Source of the DNA: Protonemura montana
Lineage: Eukaryota > Arthropoda > Insecta > Plecoptera > Nemouridae
Length of the DNA: 64,000 nucleotides
Reading direction: 5' to 3'
Assembly: GCA_947568835.1 (NCBI GenBank)
Contig: OX387602.1
Location: 31,592,242 to 31,656,241, forward strand
Shown here: one piece after another, positions 62,074-64,000 of the stretch
Position numbering within the stretch: the stretch's first letter is position 1
How the letters are laid out: each line of letters begins with the position of its first letter
Notes under the pieces: generated by a model
The model's input: only the letters and a program-made list of their open reading frames with translations
Database searches by the model: none
Told to the model about the DNA's origin: nothing
Made by a program: the position numbers and the translations under genes

Positions 62074-64000
62074 TAAGGTAAGGTTAGGTTAAGTTAGGTT
62101 AGGTTTGGTTAGGTTAGGTTAGGTTAGGTTAGGTTAGGTCAGGTAAGGTAAGGTTAGGTTAGGTTAGGTTAGGTTAGGTTAGGTTAGGTTAGGTTAGGTA
62201 AGGTTAGGTCAGGTAAGGTAAGGTTAGGTTAGGTTAGGTTAGGTTAGGTTAGGTTAGGTTAGGTTAGGTTAGGTTAGGTAAGGTTAGGTTAGGTTAGGTT
62301 AGGTTAGGTTAGGTTAGGTCAGGTAAGGTAAGGTTAGGTTAGGTTAGGTTAGGTTAGGTTAGGTTAGGTTAGGTTAGGTTAGGTAAGGTTAGGTTAGGTT
62401 AGGTTAGGTTTGGTTAGGTTAGGTTAGGTTAGGTTAGGTTAGGTTAGGTTAGGTTAGGTTAGGTTAGGTTAGGTTCTGTAGAGGTCATGTTAGGTAATGT
62501 TAGGTAAGGTTTGGTTCGATTAGGTTAAGTTGATGAATTCAAATAATTTTTTTTTTTTTTTTTAAATTTCCAAGAATTATTAAAAAATTTGAAATAATTT
62601 GTGAACTTTTTATTTAAAAAAAAAATATATTTATATATTTTTTTTATTTTCAAAAAATATTTTAAATAGTTTTTAAAAAATAAAAAAAATATAAAAAAAA
62701 TTATTACATGAAATTTTCAAAAATTGTTTTTTTTTAAGGTAAGGTTAGGTTAGGTTAGGTTAGGTTAGGTTAGGTTAGGTTAGGTTAGGCTAGGTTATGT
62801 TAGGTTAGGTTAGGTTAGGTTAGGTTAGGTTAGGTTAGGTTAGGTTAGGTTAGGTTAGGTTAGGTTAGGTTAGGTCAGGTAAGGTAAGGTTAGGTTAGGT
62901 TAGGTTCGATTAGGTTAGGTTAGGTTAGGTTAGGTTAGGTTCTGTAGAGGTCATGTTAGGTAATGTTAGGTAAGGTTTGGTTCGATTAGGTTAAGTTGAT
63001 GAATTCAAATAATTTTTTTTTTATGTTTTAAAAATTTCCATAATTATTAAAAAATTTGAAATAATTTGTGAACTTTTTATCTAAAAAAAAAAAAATTTTT
63101 TAATATTTTTTTTATTTTCAAAATATATTTAAATAGTTTTTAAAAAATAAAAAAATTATATAAAAAATTATTTCATTAAATTTAAAAAAAAAAATTTCTT
63201 TGAAGGTAAAGTTAGGTTAGGTTAGGTTCTGTAGAGATCATGTTAGGTCATGTTAGGTAATGTTAGGTAAGGTTTGGTTCCATTAGGTTCAGTTGATAAA
63301 TTCAAAAAAAAAATGTTATTTTTAAAAAAATTCCAAGAATTATTAAAAAATTTAAAATAATTTGTGAACTTTTTATTTTGAAAAAAAAAAATTTTTTTTA
63401 TATATTATTTTTATTTTCAAAAAATATTTTAAATAGTTTTTAAAAAATAAAAAAATTATAAAAAAAATTATTACATGAAATTTTCAAAATTTTTTTTTTT
63501 TTTAAGGTAAGGTTAGGTTAGGTTAGGTAAGGTTAGGTTAGGTTTGGTTAGGTTAGGTTAGGTTAGGTTAGGTTAGGCTAGGTTAGGTTAGGTTAGGTTA
63601 GGTTAGGTTAGGTTAGGTTAGGTTAGGTTAGGTTAGGTTAGGTTAGGTAAGGTAAGGTTAGGTTAGGTTAGGTTAGGTTCGATTAGGTTAGGTTAGGTTA
63701 GGTTAGGTTAGGTTCTGTAGAGGTCATGTTAGGTAATGTTAGGTAAGGTTTGGTTCGATTAAGTTAAGTTGATAAATTCAAATAATTTTTTTTTATTTTT
63801 AAAAAAATTCCAAGAATTATTAAAAAATTTGAAATATATTGTGAACTTTTTATTTAAAAAAAAAAAAAAATTTTATATATTTTTTTTTATTTTCAAAAAA
63901 TATTTTAAATAGTTTTTAAAAAAGAAAAAATTATAAAAAAAATTATTTCATGAAATTTTCAAAAATTGTTTTTTTTTTAAGGTAAGGTTAGGTAGGTTAG
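62074..64000 (+). repeat. TTAGG-type repeat blocks with recurrent AT-rich spacer
   Basis: Blocks of (AGGTT)n, i.e. TTAGG, with frequent AGGTAAGG and AGGTCAGG variants at about 62075-62530, 62735-63000, 63205-63290, 63505-63770 and 63980-64000. They alternate with a conserved AT-rich spacer of about 200-230 bp. Each block ends in the same motif (GGTTCTGTAGAGGTCATGTT, then TTAGGTAATGTTAGGTAAGG) at about 62472, 62938, 63225 and 63711. The window is a slice, so I cannot tell whether this is terminal, subtelomeric or interstitial. Confidence 0.93.

Noticed and set aside
62074..64000. True chromosome end
   Set aside because: Blocks are degenerate and interrupted by spacers, and the window edge is arbitrary; a terminal position cannot be claimed.

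Overview
This window looks like a slice of an arthropod nuclear genome. The genes have short introns with GT-AG (and apparently GC-AG) splicing. Their products are metazoan: SERP1/RAMP4, SEC61B, NDUFA4, a C2H2 zinc-finger protein, a C2-domain calpain and an XK-related protein. The right edge carries degenerate (TTAGG)n, the telomere motif typical of arthropods. I cannot name the species; a chelicerate or crustacean is a guess.

Layout. Positions 1 to about 31,800 hold no gene that I can recognise. This part is a repeat field with several elements. A SINE with a 5S-rRNA-derived head occurs many times. A tRNA-derived SINE is also frequent. Tandem arrays have units of 5, 15, 36, 41, 47, 52, 60, 73 and 91 bp, and there are LINE remnants. 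Several of the arrays are internal pieces of the two SINEs that have been amplified in place.

From about 31,900 to 60,100 the window is gene-dense. In order: SERP1/RAMP4 (-), a four-exon C2H2 zinc-finger gene with about 26 fingers (-), NDUFA4 (+, head-to-head with the zinc-finger gene), SEC61B (-), the C-terminal seven exons of a calpain-5/6-type gene (-), and a five-exon XK-related gene (+). I rebuilt the exon chains from splice sites, reading phase and family similarity. Within each chain every phase agrees. SERP1 and SEC61B both encode small tail-anchored components of the ER Sec61 translocon. NDUFA4 is a mitochondrial respiratory-chain subunit.

Most introns of these genes are largely made of SINEs, LINE tails or intron-specific minisatellites, often reaching to within 10-35 nt of a splice site. 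From about 60,800 to 62,070 I see only AT-rich sequence. From 62,070 to the end there are blocks of TTAGG-like repeat alternating with a recurrent AT-rich spacer.

The most unusual signal is a serial birth of satellites. Within a single SINE family, three tandem arrays (91, 36 and 15 bp units) each equal the distance between two 6-bp direct repeats in the single-copy element, as expected for slippage or unequal exchange. Other points of interest are a calpain that lacks two of the three catalytic residues, a coding minisatellite made of cysteine-free half zinc fingers, and a 34-bp intronic array whose unit contains both splice-site-like sequences.
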